A stretch of DNA of 64,000 nt, taken from contig NZ_JAPDHV010000002.1 of NCBI RefSeq assembly GCF_025971925.1, forward strand, positions 117,903-181,902, given 5' to 3'. The stretch comes from Chryseobacterium oryctis (GTDB taxonomy: Bacteria > Bacteroidota > Bacteroidia > Flavobacteriales > Weeksellaceae). The translations under genes were made by a program, and so were the position numbers. The notes below the pieces were generated by a model. The model did no database searches, was not told the origin of the DNA, and worked only from the letters and a program-made list of their open reading frames with translations. This document shows positions 8,126 to 16,998 of the stretch, piece by piece; position 1 is the stretch's first letter; each line of letters starts with the position of its first letter.

Positions 8126-10177
8126 ATGAAAGCTCCACAGGCAAAAAAAATAGAAAAAATACTAGAAACACACGGTGATAAAAGAATCGACAACTACTTC
8201 TGGCTCAACGAAAGGGAAAACCCGGAAGTCATAAAGTATCTTGAAGAAGAAAATGCTTATGCAGATTTTATGATGAGGGATAGCGAACAACTTCAGGAAG
8301 AACTTTTCGAGGAAATGAAAGCCCGATACAAAAAAGATGACGAATCTTTACCCTATTTCTTCAATGAATATTGGTATATCGTTCGTTATGAAGAAGGAAA
8401 AGAATATCCTATTTTTTGTAGAAAACATAAAAACTTAAACAATGAAGAAGAAATTGTTGTTGATGTCAATATTTTAGCTGAAGGCGAAAGTTATTTTGAA
8501 GTAGGAAGCCTTGCTGTAAGCCCCAACAACGAACTCGTATCTTTTTCTTCAGATAATGTAGGAAGAAGAATCTACTCTATTAATTTTAAGAATTTAAAGA
8601 CCGGTGAAATTCTTTCAGATAAAATAGAAAACACCACAGGAAAAGCTGTTTGGGCAAATGACAACGAACACATTTTTTATATAAGAAAAGATGAAAGTTT
8701 AAGAGCTTACAAAGTTTTCAGACACAAATTAGGAACAGACTCATCAGAAGATGTTTTGATTTTCCATGAAGAAGATGAAACCTTTGATGTAAATGTTTTT
8801 AAAACAAAATCCTTAGAATATATTTTTATAGCAAGTTCAAGCACAATTTCTGATGAACACAGATTTATTCCGGCTGACAATGTTTTTGCAGATTGGACAA
8901 TAATTCAGCCAAGGATTGAAGACTTGGAATATTCTGTTGAACATTATGAAGATGAATTTTATATCATTACCAACGCAGACGAAGCAACCAATTTCAAAAT
9001 TGTAAAAACAAAAATTGAAAATTGCGGAATCGAAAACTGGATTGATGTCATTCCCCACCGTGAAAAAGTCTTGCTGGAAGGTTTTGAAATCTTTAAAAAT
9101 TATCTGGTACTTGAAGAAAGAGAAGAAGGACTTCTACAAATCAAAATTATTGACAAAATAAATAAGGAGTCTTATTATTTACCGTTCTCGGATCCTACTT
9201 ATACCACTTATATTGGTATTAATTTAGAGTTTGACACAGAGGTTTTACGATATGGCTACACTTCTTTAACAAAGCCTAGCTCAACTTATGAGTATAATAT
9301 GAAGGATAAAACGACAAAACTTCTAAAACAACAAGAAGTTTTGGGTGGAAAATTCTTCCCCGAAAATTATATTTCTGAAAGAATATGGGCAGATTCCAGA
9401 GACGGAAAAACTAAAATTCCAATCTCTTTGGTTTACCACAAAGACACTATAAAATCTGAAAATACACCTTTACTCCTTTACGGATATGGAAGTTACGGAC
9501 ATACTGTTGATGCCAGTTTTTCGAATGTAAGGCTTTCAATTCTGGACAGAGGTTTTATTTATGCAATTGCACACATCAGAGGTGGCGAATATTTAGGAAG
9601 AGAATGGTATGAAGACGGAAAAATGCTATTCAAAAAGAACACCTTCTTCGATTTTATTGATGCGGGGAAATATCTAATTAAAAAAAACTATACTTCCTCA
9701 AAACACCTTTACGCAATGGGAGGAAGCGCAGGAGGATTACTTGTTGGCGCAGTCATGAATTATGAACCATCTCTATTTAATGGCGTGGTTGCTCAAGTTC
9801 CTTTTGTAGATGTGGTAACAACTATGCTGGACGATACAATTCCTTTAACAACCGGAGAATATGACGAATGGGGAAATCCTAACGATGAAGAATACTATCA
9901 TTACATGAAAGAATATTCTCCTTACGACAACGTAGAAGCTAAAGATTATCCCAATATATTAATTACCACTGGCTTTCATGATTCTCAGGTTCAATATTGG
10001 GAACCAGCAAAATGGACTGCAAAGTTGAGAGAATTAAAAACTGACAATAATATTTTGATTTTCAAGACTGACATGAGCTCTGGTCACGGTGGTGCGAGCG
10101 GAAGATTTGAGTCTTTAAAAGAAGACGCATTAGAATACGCTTTCTTATTAAAATTAGAAAATAAAAAAGATGATTAA
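8126..10177 (+). CDS. S9 family peptidase, oligopeptidase B-like
   Basis: Prolyl oligopeptidase-family serine peptidase, 683 residues, close to the usual length of oligopeptidase B, which cleaves short peptides after basic residues. An N-terminal propeller region (about 70-400) precedes the alpha/beta hydrolase domain. The triad is visible: Ser534 in GGSAGG, Asp619 in FHDSQVQYWEP and His654 in SGHGGASGR. There is no signal peptide, so it is probably cytoplasmic. It overlaps the next gene by 8 bp. Substrate preference is inferred from the family only. Confidence 0.92.
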   Translation: MKAPQAKKIEKILETHGDKRIDNYFWLNERENPEVIKYLEEENAYADFMMRDSEQLQEELFEEMKARYKKDDESLPYFFNEYWYIVRYEEGKEYPIFCRKHKNLNNEEEIVVDVNILAEGESYFEVGSLAVSPNNELVSFSSDNVGRRIYSINFKNLKTGEILSDKIENTTGKAVWANDNEHIFYIRKDESLRAYKVFRHKLGTDSSEDVLIFHEEDETFDVNVFKTKSLEYIFIASSSTISDEHRFIPADNVFADWTIIQPRIEDLEYSVEHYEDEFYIITNADEATNFKIVKTKIENCGIENWIDVIPHREKVLLEGFEIFKNYLVLEEREEGLLQIKIIDKINKESYYLPFSDPTYTTYIGINLEFDTEVLRYGYTSLTKPSSTYEYNMKDKTTKLLKQQEVLGGKFFPENYISERIWADSRDGKTKIPISLVYHKDTIKSENTPLLLYGYGSYGHTVDASFSNVRLSILDRGFIYAIAHIRGGEYLGREWYEDGKMLFKKNTFFDFIDAGKYLIKKNYTSSKHLYAMGGSAGGLLVGAVMNYEPSLFNGVVAQVPFVDVVTTMLDDTIPLTTGEYDEWGNPNDEEYYHYMKEYSPYDNVEAKDYPNILITTGFHDSQVQYWEPAKWTAKLRELKTDNNILIFKTDMSSGHGGASGRFESLKEDALEYAFLLKLENKKDD

Positions 10178-10511
10178 CGAGGCAGAATACTGGAAAAAAA
10201 TAGAACAGTTTTTTGAAGATAATTTCGGAACAGAAAAAAATCCACCGATTGAAACATTGCTTTTTTTAATCGGACTTCAGGAGTTAGGAAGCGGTCAGCA
10301 AAAATATACGAAAGACGATAAAGTAAACCTAATTCACATTGCGGTTTGCAGATTATTAGAACCTTTCGGCTATTATAAATTCACTCATTATGAAGATGGA
10401 TGGCCACAATTTAAAAAACTTGAAGAATTACCAGAGCTAAAACCCAATGAACAAACTTTATTAATGAAAAAAGCAATTATTCAATATTTTCAAGAAGAGG
10501 AATTACTCTAA
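10170..10511 (+). CDS. Conserved hypothetical protein, cotranslated with the S9 peptidase
   Basis: A 113-residue soluble, acidic protein with no signal peptide or membrane segment. Visible features are LLFLIGLQELGSG, a GYYKFTHYEDGWPQF segment and an acidic C-terminus. I recall similar short proteins in flavobacteria, all without function. Its start overlaps the peptidase 3' end by 8 bp, suggesting translational coupling. A clear terminator follows. Confidence 0.75.
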   Translation: MINEAEYWKKIEQFFEDNFGTEKNPPIETLLFLIGLQELGSGQQKYTKDDKVNLIHIAVCRLLEPFGYYKFTHYEDGWPQFKKLEELPELKPNEQTLLMKKAIIQYFQEEELL

Positions 10512-10536
10512 AAAATAATCCCGACCCTTATAATAG

Positions 10537-10568
10537 AGACGAACTATAAAGTTCGTCTTTTGTTTTTT
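10537..10568 (+). terminator. Intrinsic terminator after the S9 peptidase operon
   Basis: Perfect 8-bp stem AGACGAAC / GTTCGTCT with a TATAAA loop, followed by TTTGTTTTTT. Confidence 0.85.
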
Positions 10569-10701
10569 ATAGAAACAAGACCGATCTCCCATCAATAGAG
10601 CAAATTACAACAATAATTAAAAATAAAGTAATATTATTATTTATCTAATATTGATTTAGAAAATTAATAAATAAAAACATGTTAATAATTCACAAATTTC
10701 A

Positions 10702-10709
10702 TATATTTG
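10702..10709 (+). promoter_or_regulatory. Promoter -7 box for the first C1q-like gene triplet
   Basis: TATATTTG, a perfect TAnnTTTG match, within the 440-bp gene-free stretch 10512-10951. Transcription from here would give an unusually long leader of roughly 235 nt before the ATG at 10952. The stretch between the terminator and this box is AT-rich with nothing else recognised. Confidence 0.5.
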
Positions 10710-10748
10710 CAACATAAGATGTACTTCCCCTTACACAATCAACCCATT

Positions 10749-10797
10749 GACAAGTAATAGTATTTGTCTTTTTTAGGCATTGTCTTAAAAAGACAAA
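10749..10797 (+). promoter_or_regulatory. Leader with mutually exclusive hairpins upstream of the C1q-like triplet
   Basis: Four short arms lie in order: GACAA (10749), TTTGTCTTTTT (10763-10773), TTGTCTT (10780-10786) and AAAAAGACAAA (10787-10797). Arms 2 and 4 form a perfect 11-bp stem. Alternatively arm 1 pairs with arm 2 (5 bp) and arm 3 with arm 4 (7 bp). This is the geometry of an attenuator or RNA switch, but no known riboswitch class is recognised and there is no T-run after the last arm, so the role is inferred. Confidence 0.4.
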
Positions 10798-10951
10798 CAT
10801 GAGTGGTATCTAAGAGTAAAGTAGCTCACACAAATAATAATTAATTGAAAACACAAAGTCTATTAAAAATTTAACAAAACTCCCTTAAACACAAAAGAAA
10901 ATAATTATTTCGAAGAAGATATAACAGATTAATTTTTAAATAGAAACTAAA

Positions 10952-11836
10952 ATGAAAAAAATTAACACTTCTTTGATAATGTTGCTTGCCGTTAATTTGA
11001 CTTTTTCACAAGTAGGAATTTCAAAAAACCCTATTATTAACATGCATAGTAAAGCCATATTACAAGTTGACGGAAAATATAATGGTAAAAATTATGGAAT
11101 AATGTTGCCTGCAGTAACATCTCCAAACAATTTACCTTTCCCGAATTCATCCAACCCTTCTATGACAGGGATGATTGCGTTTGAGAAAACCCACGCAACA
11201 ATATACTCCTATGACGGAGATTCATGGACTAATGAAACCACCCTACCTAGTTTTAAAAACAATCAATCAAGATTTTTATCCAATGCCACCGAAAAAGTAA
11301 GTGTCGTTTGTGTTCTTTTAGGGTGTGGTCGACACGTAGGACTTGGGTTCAGCGCATCGATTGATGGTCAAAAATCTTATAATAATTTAAATATAACTCG
11401 AGAAACAGCTGTAGTAGACGGTGGAGGAGCTTATGGAAATGAAAATTTCGATAATGCAAAGTTCACCATTACTCAACCAGGTCTTTATGAAATTTATTTA
11501 AACATTCCTTCAAAAACAGGAGGTGCTGTTTCATTAACCAGTGGACCTCAGTATCAATTAAGAGCCTATTTAAAACAACCCGACAACAGCTATAGTGAAG
11601 TTAAATTATCTACTTTTTTTCCTGATTATTATGGAGTTTTAGGAATTGGTGGAGATTTGGATACCGCAGCATTCACATCAACCAAAATCCGTCTAAAAGC
11701 TGGAGATTATATTATCTCAAGGATACACTCTCCTCTTGCAACAGTTTCTGTAGCGGTGACTCTCACAGCAAATACAAATTCTACTATTGCAACGTATTAC
11801 CCGAGAGAAATAATGTTTACCAAAGTAAGTGATTAA
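10952..11836 (+). CDS. Secreted protein with C1q/TNF-like C-terminal domain (triplet 1, copy A)
   Basis: A 294-residue exported protein with signal peptide MKKINTSLIMLLAVNLTFSQ. The N-terminal half has the pattern common in flavobacterial surface proteins: VGISKNP, a KAILQVDG-like segment, IMLPAV, then GMIAFE and IYSYDGDSWTN. The C-terminal half (about 170-290) is beta-rich, with FTITQPGLYEIYLNI and spaced short strands that resemble C1q/TNF-like jelly rolls. It shares an LLGCG segment with copy C. Function unknown; probably a surface or secreted ligand-binding protein. First of three tandem paralogues. Confidence 0.7.
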   Translation: MKKINTSLIMLLAVNLTFSQVGISKNPIINMHSKAILQVDGKYNGKNYGIMLPAVTSPNNLPFPNSSNPSMTGMIAFEKTHATIYSYDGDSWTNETTLPSFKNNQSRFLSNATEKVSVVCVLLGCGRHVGLGFSASIDGQKSYNNLNITRETAVVDGGGAYGNENFDNAKFTITQPGLYEIYLNIPSKTGGAVSLTSGPQYQLRAYLKQPDNSYSEVKLSTFFPDYYGVLGIGGDLDTAAFTSTKIRLKAGDYIISRIHSPLATVSVAVTLTANTNSTIATYYPREIMFTKVSD

Positions 11837-11840
11837 GATT

Positions 11841-12677
11841 ATGAAAAAAATAACTACAATAGGGCTCTTTATTTTAATAGCTGTAAGTACACTCGGGAAC
11901 GCACAAGTTAAGATTGGAGACAACCCGGAAACAATACACCCTAGAGCTATTTTACACCTAGAAAGCCCAACAAAAGGATTTATTCTTCCACAGGTAGAAA
12001 ATAGTACCGAGCTACCTCATTATAATATCCTGCAACCAGATTTATACGACAATGTAGCAGAAGACAATGGATTAATATTCTACAACAAACAGACAAAAGA
12101 AGTTGTAAAATACGACGGATACAGATGGGTCTCTGCGACCGAAAAAAGTATTAAAAACTATAAAAATGTGAGTATTATAGGTTCAAATGCAGCAGACCAA
12201 GTTGTTGCAAACCTATTAGGAATTACAGGTCGCCCAACATTAAAATTTAATATTCTAAATGATATTGAACGAAACAATATAAATAATTTAGGTGTAACAA
12301 TAAATGCAGAGGGCGAAATTACAATTCCCTCAGATGGATATTACAGAATAAACCCTTCCATAAAAACAAGTAGCGCAGGTGGTCTTTCTGTAGGAAATGC
12401 CGCCACTATTGTTTCCTTACAAGCGCTTTATGTCGGCGCAACAGCAGAAGGATGGCAGAAAATTCATGAAAACAGTTTTTTATTATACGGATTAGTAGTA
12501 ACAGCAGGAAATGCAAATTCCGTCAATAGCTTTTCGATAATAAAATATTTGCACGCTGGAGATCAGATTCGTTTGAGAGGAGGTATTCAAGCTGACACAG
12601 GAGTAAATCTAGGCACAGGAGTAACCTTTAAAATGAGCGACAAAGACACTTTTTTATACATAGAAAAATTGAATTAA
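11841..12677 (+). CDS. Secreted protein with C1q/TNF-like C-terminal domain (triplet 1, copy B)
   Basis: A 278-residue exported protein, signal peptide MKKITTIGLFILIAVSTLGNAQ, with the same N-terminal plan as its neighbours: VKIGDNPETIHPRAILHLESPTKGFILP, then GLIFYNKQT and VKYDGYRWVS. The C-terminal half has the glycine- and strand-rich pattern of the triplet and ends in a TFLYIEKLN strand. The frame can start at a GTG (11829) overlapping copy A, but the ATG at 11841 gives a normal signal peptide. It is 4 bp downstream of copy A and 1 bp upstream of copy C. Confidence 0.68.
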   Translation: MKKITTIGLFILIAVSTLGNAQVKIGDNPETIHPRAILHLESPTKGFILPQVENSTELPHYNILQPDLYDNVAEDNGLIFYNKQTKEVVKYDGYRWVSATEKSIKNYKNVSIIGSNAADQVVANLLGITGRPTLKFNILNDIERNNINNLGVTINAEGEITIPSDGYYRINPSIKTSSAGGLSVGNAATIVSLQALYVGATAEGWQKIHENSFLLYGLVVTAGNANSVNSFSIIKYLHAGDQIRLRGGIQADTGVNLGTGVTFKMSDKDTFLYIEKLN

Positions 12678-12678
12678 T

Positions 12679-13506
12679 ATGAAAAACAAAATATACCTTT
12701 TAGTCCTTTTATTTGCCACTAAAATTCTTTTCTCCCAAGTTATTATTGGTGATCATATCAATCCAAGCAGTAACTCAATTTTTAGTATTGTAAATAAAGA
12801 AGACAACTCTACCAATTCTAAAGGACTGATAATTCCTGTAATCAATAACGAAAGTGAACTGCCTTTATATAACTCAAGTATCGGTGACAACTTTGAAAAT
12901 GAAGAAGCAATGCAGGGAATGCTTATGTACCAGAAAGATGTCAAAAGAGTAATGTATTACGATGGTAACCTATGGCAACCTACTTTTTATGAAATCGGAG
13001 GAAGAACCACTCGTGCAAGTATGGATCCCGCGACACTTGAAGCCAATTACCCTTCTGTAACATGTGTACTTATTGGTTGCGGAGAAAAAGACGTCCCATT
13101 TGGGTTCTATAATAGCACTTTAGACAGTGATAAATTAGGCATAATTGATCCTCAAGGTGTTATTAATACTAATTTCAGCAATTTTACCTTCAAAGAATCC
13201 GGTCTTTATAAAATTCTTATAAGCCTGAAGGTTAAAACTTCCGGAGTTCATGTAAGTCCCCCGGTAATTTCTTTCAGAGCACTAAAAAATGATAATATCA
13301 TTGCAAGAAATGATGTTGCCCTTAATGAAGCTATTTTAGTTACAGCAGGAGCTAACAGAGTTGGAACTATGGAATTTATGGCAATGTTTGAGAAAGGAGA
13401 CAAACTCAAAGTTCAGATTTCGGGAGGTATTTCCATACTTACAGTAGCCGATAACTACAAAATAGTCCCTACCGACGGAACTTTTATAAACATCGAAAAA
13501 ATGTAG
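12679..13506 (+). CDS. Secreted protein with C1q/TNF-like C-terminal domain (triplet 1, copy C)
   Basis: A 275-residue exported protein with signal peptide MKNKIYLLVLLFATKILFSQ. The N-terminal module has VIIGDHINPSSNSIFSIVN, KGLIIPVI, GMLMYQKD and MYYDGNLWQP. A CVLIGCG segment matches the LLGCG of copy A, so A and C are closer to each other than to B. The C-terminal beta-rich domain carries FTFKESGLYKILISLKV and ends TFINIEKM. It is the last gene of the operon, with a strong terminator 3 bp after the stop. Confidence 0.68.
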   Translation: MKNKIYLLVLLFATKILFSQVIIGDHINPSSNSIFSIVNKEDNSTNSKGLIIPVINNESELPLYNSSIGDNFENEEAMQGMLMYQKDVKRVMYYDGNLWQPTFYEIGGRTTRASMDPATLEANYPSVTCVLIGCGEKDVPFGFYNSTLDSDKLGIIDPQGVINTNFSNFTFKESGLYKILISLKVKTSGVHVSPPVISFRALKNDNIIARNDVALNEAILVTAGANRVGTMEFMAMFEKGDKLKVQISGGISILTVADNYKIVPTDGTFINIEKM

Positions 13507-13508
13507 AT

Positions 13509-13541
13509 AAAAATAGGAAGTTTTTACTTCCTATTTTTTTT
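13509..13541 (+). terminator. Intrinsic terminator after the first C1q-like triplet
   Basis: Perfect 12-bp stem AAAAATAGGAAG / CTTCCTATTTTT, followed by further T residues. Confidence 0.85.
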
Positions 13542-13707
13542 ATCTTCTTCATTCCTTTCTATTTCCTTTATAAAAAGTCAGAACCTTCTAAGGTTTTAAC
13601 TCCCCGACTTATCCAACATTCAGTTTTAGTAAAAGGTATGCTCTTTTGAGACTTCTACGTTAGAAATTCCCACGAACTAAACCTTTCACAAATCATAATC
13701 TTTGTTA

Positions 13708-13741
13708 AATATAATATCACAGTCCATAATGATATTATATT
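13708..13741. repeat. 12-bp perfect inverted repeat upstream of the histidine kinase
   Basis: AATATAATATCA and TGATATTATATT are exact reverse complements separated by 10 bp. It lies in the gene-free stretch 13542-13925, which otherwise shows only AT-rich sequence and no perfect TAnnTTTG box. It could be an operator or a weak all-AT hairpin; no function is established. Confidence 0.4.
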
Positions 13742-13925
13742 CTAAAAAAGCCAATTCTTTATTTTAAAGTCATACTTTTCCTACGACAAGCATCTATAAA
13801 TTTATAAATAAATGTTAAAAAACACTGTTTTAAGATAAATTATACAATTTTTTGGCTCGTTTTTTGTTTATCAAGTCTTAAAATAATTAATTTTAACATT
13901 CATTTTTTTCAAAACTATATAGTAA

Positions 13926-15473
13926 ATGAATAATAAGTTCATCCCAATAATCTCGGTGTTTATGACAATCTCACTGATAGTTTTCGTCACACTCCAATTT
14001 TATTGGCTTAAACGCTATTATGGAACCCTTGAGCAGGATTTTTCAAACAAAGTATATTCTGCTTTGGAAAATGTTTCAAAGAACATTGGAGAAATAGAAG
14101 TCGACAAATACCTCAATCAAGACAATAAAAACTTTAGAAACAACATCCTTGCAAACAGTGATCAGCCTTCTTTAACGACTATTCAACAGGTAGAAGATTC
14201 TGGAACACAGAGACAAATCATTTATTCTAAAAATATTATTGAAAAAAGTCAGCTCCCAATTTCTAAAATGGGAGACTCAATAAAACTAACCAAGTTGTAT
14301 ACCGATGAAGCAGCCTATAAGGTAAAGCGAGATACAACGAATCGTGAGCTTTTAACGACAGATATCAATCAGGATTTAGAAAATGGAGATTTCTATATGC
14401 GGGAATATGCTAAAATAGTCGGTAATAATTTACCTATCACCAAAAGGGTAAACCCGAAAATTTTAGACTCTGTTATCACAAAAGAATTAAAAATAAGAGG
14501 AATCACAGCCAAATTTGGGTACGGAGTTATTGATAAAAACAACAATCTCACAAGTATCGTTAATAAAGATTATAAAGAAAAAAAAGACAACAACACATAT
14601 AGCTACCCTCTTTTCACAGATAAAAAAGATAGAACCCTATATAGTTTAGCATTAGTTTTTCCGAAAAAAGAATATTCTTTGGCCATGAACAACTGGCCGA
14701 TGCTTTTAGGAACTTTCCTTTCTTTATTAACAATTTTGGGAATCTACATTATTTCCATTAATTATATGATGAGGCAGAAAAAATTGGCTGAAGTAAAGAC
14801 TGACTTCATCAACAACATGTCTCATGAATTCAAAACACCTTTAGCAACAATTTCCGTTGCAACAGATTCTTTGGCAAACGACAAAATCGCAACCAATCCT
14901 GATAAAGTAAAGTATTATTCTGAGCTTATCAAACAGGAAAACTTAAGAATGAAAAAACAGGTAGAAAATGTTCTTAATATGTCTAAGCTTGAAAGAAATG
15001 AAGTAAAATTATTCTTAAAAGAAACAAACGTAAGAGAATTAATCAAAAGAACGACAGAATCTTTCAATCTGATTGTACAGCAAAGAAACGGAACGTTGGA
15101 GCAGGAGTTTAATGCAACAAAATACAATTTCAAAATCGACGAATTTCATATCTCAAATATGTTGGTAAACTTATTGGATAACGCCAACAAATACTCACCA
15201 AATGAGCCTGAAATAAAAGTAAAAACAAGAAATGAAGGCAATTGGTATATTATTGAAATTTCTGATAAAGGAATGGGAATGGAAAACCAGAACAAAACAA
15301 AAATTTTTGAGAAATTTTTCAGGGAAGAAACCGGAAATATTCACAATGTAAAAGGCCAGGGTCTTGGATTGTCTTATGTAAAGAAAATAGTAGAGTTACA
15401 TAAAGGACAAATTTTGGTAGACTCACACAAAGATAAAGGAAGCACATTTACAATTAAACTTCCAATGAGCTAA
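13926..15473 (+). CDS. Sensor histidine kinase
   Basis: A 515-residue membrane sensor kinase that should autophosphorylate and pass phosphate to the regulator encoded next. Membrane segments lie at about 7-27 and 262-283, enclosing a periplasmic sensor region of about 235 residues with no recognised domain. The HisKA motif NNMSHEFKTPLATIS carries the phospho-acceptor His300. The ATPase domain has NLLDNANKYSP (N box), DKGMGM (G1), FEKFFRE (F box) and GQGLGLSYVKKI (G2). All catalytic motifs are intact. The signal is unknown. Confidence 0.93.
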   Translation: MNNKFIPIISVFMTISLIVFVTLQFYWLKRYYGTLEQDFSNKVYSALENVSKNIGEIEVDKYLNQDNKNFRNNILANSDQPSLTTIQQVEDSGTQRQIIYSKNIIEKSQLPISKMGDSIKLTKLYTDEAAYKVKRDTTNRELLTTDINQDLENGDFYMREYAKIVGNNLPITKRVNPKILDSVITKELKIRGITAKFGYGVIDKNNNLTSIVNKDYKEKKDNNTYSYPLFTDKKDRTLYSLALVFPKKEYSLAMNNWPMLLGTFLSLLTILGIYIISINYMMRQKKLAEVKTDFINNMSHEFKTPLATISVATDSLANDKIATNPDKVKYYSELIKQENLRMKKQVENVLNMSKLERNEVKLFLKETNVRELIKRTTESFNLIVQQRNGTLEQEFNATKYNFKIDEFHISNMLVNLLDNANKYSPNEPEIKVKTRNEGNWYIIEISDKGMGMENQNKTKIFEKFFREETGNIHNVKGQGLGLSYVKKIVELHKGQILVDSHKDKGSTFTIKLPMS

Positions 15474-15569
15474 AAATTTAGAATAGTATTAAAATAACCA
15501 AAACAAAATATTTATAGACGAGAAGGAACAGCAATTCATTCTTAATTGTTAATTTTTAATCTTAAAATT

Positions 15570-16256
15570 ATGAGCAACAGAATATTATTAGTAGAAGACG
15601 ATCAGAGTTTCGGAGCAGTGTTGAAGGATTATCTTATGATAAATAACTTTGAGGTAACTCTGGCAACAGACGGGGAGCAAGGCTTAAAAGAGTTTACAGA
15701 AAACGAATTTGATATTTGCATTTTTGACGTTATGATGCCTAAAAAAGATGGTTTTTCATTAGCTGAAGATGTAAAAAAAATTGATAAGAATACGCCTATC
15801 ATTTTCTTGACTGCAAGAAATATGAGAGAAGACATACTGAAAGGATATCAGTTAGGCGCTGATGACTACATTACAAAACCATTTGATACAGAACTACTTC
15901 TATATAAAATCAAAGCAATTCTTCAAAGAAGCTCTACTCTAGAAAATGAAGAACAGGAACAATTCAAAATCAGTAATATTTTCTTTGACTCTATGTTGAG
16001 ACAATTGAGAGTCGGTGATAACGAGTACAAACTTTCTCCAAAAGAGAATGAATTATTAAAACTCCTTTGTATTCATAGAAATGATTTCATGCCTAGAGAT
16101 CTTGCTTTAAGAAAAATCTGGAAGAAAGAAAATTACTTCACAGCAAGAAGTATGGACGTTTATATTGCAAAACTTCGTAAACTATTAAAAGACGACGAAG
16201 GTTTGGAAATTATCAACGTTCACGGAGAAGGATTCAGACTTTTAGTTAAGAATTAA
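15570..16256 (+). CDS. OmpR/PhoB-type response regulator
   Basis: A 228-residue regulator. The receiver domain (1-118) has the acidic pocket EDD, phospho-acceptor Asp53 in FDVMMPKKDG, the switch Thr in IIFLTARN and the conserved Lys in DDYITKPFD. The C-terminal domain (about 130-228) is a winged helix, with LSPKENELLKLLC and a RSMDVYIAKLRKLL recognition helix. The frame is open back to 15546, but ATG 15570 gives the standard N-terminus MSNRILLVEDD. Partner of the kinase 96 bp upstream. Confidence 0.94.
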   Translation: MSNRILLVEDDQSFGAVLKDYLMINNFEVTLATDGEQGLKEFTENEFDICIFDVMMPKKDGFSLAEDVKKIDKNTPIIFLTARNMREDILKGYQLGADDYITKPFDTELLLYKIKAILQRSSTLENEEQEQFKISNIFFDSMLRQLRVGDNEYKLSPKENELLKLLCIHRNDFMPRDLALRKIWKKENYFTARSMDVYIAKLRKLLKDDEGLEIINVHGEGFRLLVKN

Positions 16257-16279
16257 TCTTAAAACAACATTATAAATAA

Positions 16280-16317
16280 AAAATTAGCAAAACAATTAAA
16301 AATGTTTTGCTAATTTT
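16280..16317 (+). terminator. Intrinsic terminator of the response regulator gene, overlapping the next promoter
   Basis: A perfect 15-bp stem AAAATTAGCAAAACA / TGTTTTGCTAATTTT with an 8-nt loop. The distal arm contains most of the -7 box of the following lipoprotein gene. Confidence 0.75.
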
Positions 16318-16318
16318 G
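16311..16318 (+). promoter_or_regulatory. Promoter -7 box for the HGxPxHxC-repeat lipoprotein
   Basis: TAATTTTG, a perfect TAnnTTTG match, 16 bp before the ATG at 16335. It lies within the 3' arm of the upstream terminator hairpin. Confidence 0.5.
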
Positions 16319-16334
16319 TTTCATACGATTGATT

Positions 16335-16979
16335 ATGAAACAAACTTTTTTAGGCTTATTCGCGATTTCTCTATTTACGATTTCTTGTAAAAAAGATGAA
16401 AGACCAACTTATTTAAAGGATGAAGCAGGAATTCAAGCTCCTGTAATCAATAATACACAAAAAGTTTCTATTTTGGACCAAGCAGGAATCCAGAATACAC
16501 AACAAACTGTAACTCCAATTTCCGGAACAACCGTCACAGCCCCAGGAATGAACCCTCCTCATGGGCAACCCGGACACAATTGTGCCATTCCTGTAGGACA
16601 ACCTTTAAATGGTAATTCACAAGCTCCTAAAGCACAGGTAACTCAAAATCCAAATGGTACTCAATCTATTCAAATAGACCCAAATTCTTTAAATCCAGGA
16701 AAATTTGCATTAGATAAAAACGGGAAAACCGTAAAAACAGCTCCGGGAATGAATCCTCCTCATGGAGAACCAGGTCACAGATGTGACATTCCTGTAGGAC
16801 AACCTTTAAACAGTAAACCTCAGACCTCTCCGGTCACTCCACAACCTCAGCAAAATACAGTTCAAACCCCTGCTCCAACTCAGCAACCACTTGCCCAAGG
16901 AGAAAAACCAAAATTAAATCCTGCCCATGGCGAACCATGGCATGATTGCGCATTAAAAGTTGGTGAACCTTTGCCATAA
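16335..16979 (+). CDS. Lipoprotein with three HG(E/Q)PxHxC repeats
   Basis: A 214-residue lipoprotein: signal MKQTFLGLFAISLFTISCKK with the lipidated Cys at about residue 18. The rest is Pro/Gln/Asn-rich and low in complexity, with three copies of a repeat of the form NPPHG(Q/E)PGHxCxIPVGQPLN; the third is more divergent (NPAHGEPWHDCALKVGEPLP). Each repeat holds two His and one Cys at fixed spacing, which suggests metal binding, but that is inference. Its neighbours downstream are a Cys-rich protein and an HMA-TonB receptor. The upstream TTG of the frame (16329) is rejected in favour of the ATG. Confidence 0.75.
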   Translation: MKQTFLGLFAISLFTISCKKDERPTYLKDEAGIQAPVINNTQKVSILDQAGIQNTQQTVTPISGTTVTAPGMNPPHGQPGHNCAIPVGQPLNGNSQAPKAQVTQNPNGTQSIQIDPNSLNPGKFALDKNGKTVKTAPGMNPPHGEPGHRCDIPVGQPLNSKPQTSPVTPQPQQNTVQTPAPTQQPLAQGEKPKLNPAHGEPWHDCALKVGEPLP

Positions 16980-16985
16980 TTTTTG

Positions 16986-16993
16986 TATTTTTG
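16986..16993 (+). promoter_or_regulatory. Promoter -7 box placed to give a leaderless GTG start
   Basis: TATTTTTG matches TAnnTTTG exactly and ends 5 bp before the GTG at 16999. A TTG lies 23 bp upstream of the box, within the usual -33 spacing. Initiation at the normal distance would put the transcript start at or beside the start codon. Confidence 0.5.
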
Positions 16994-16998
16994 CAATT

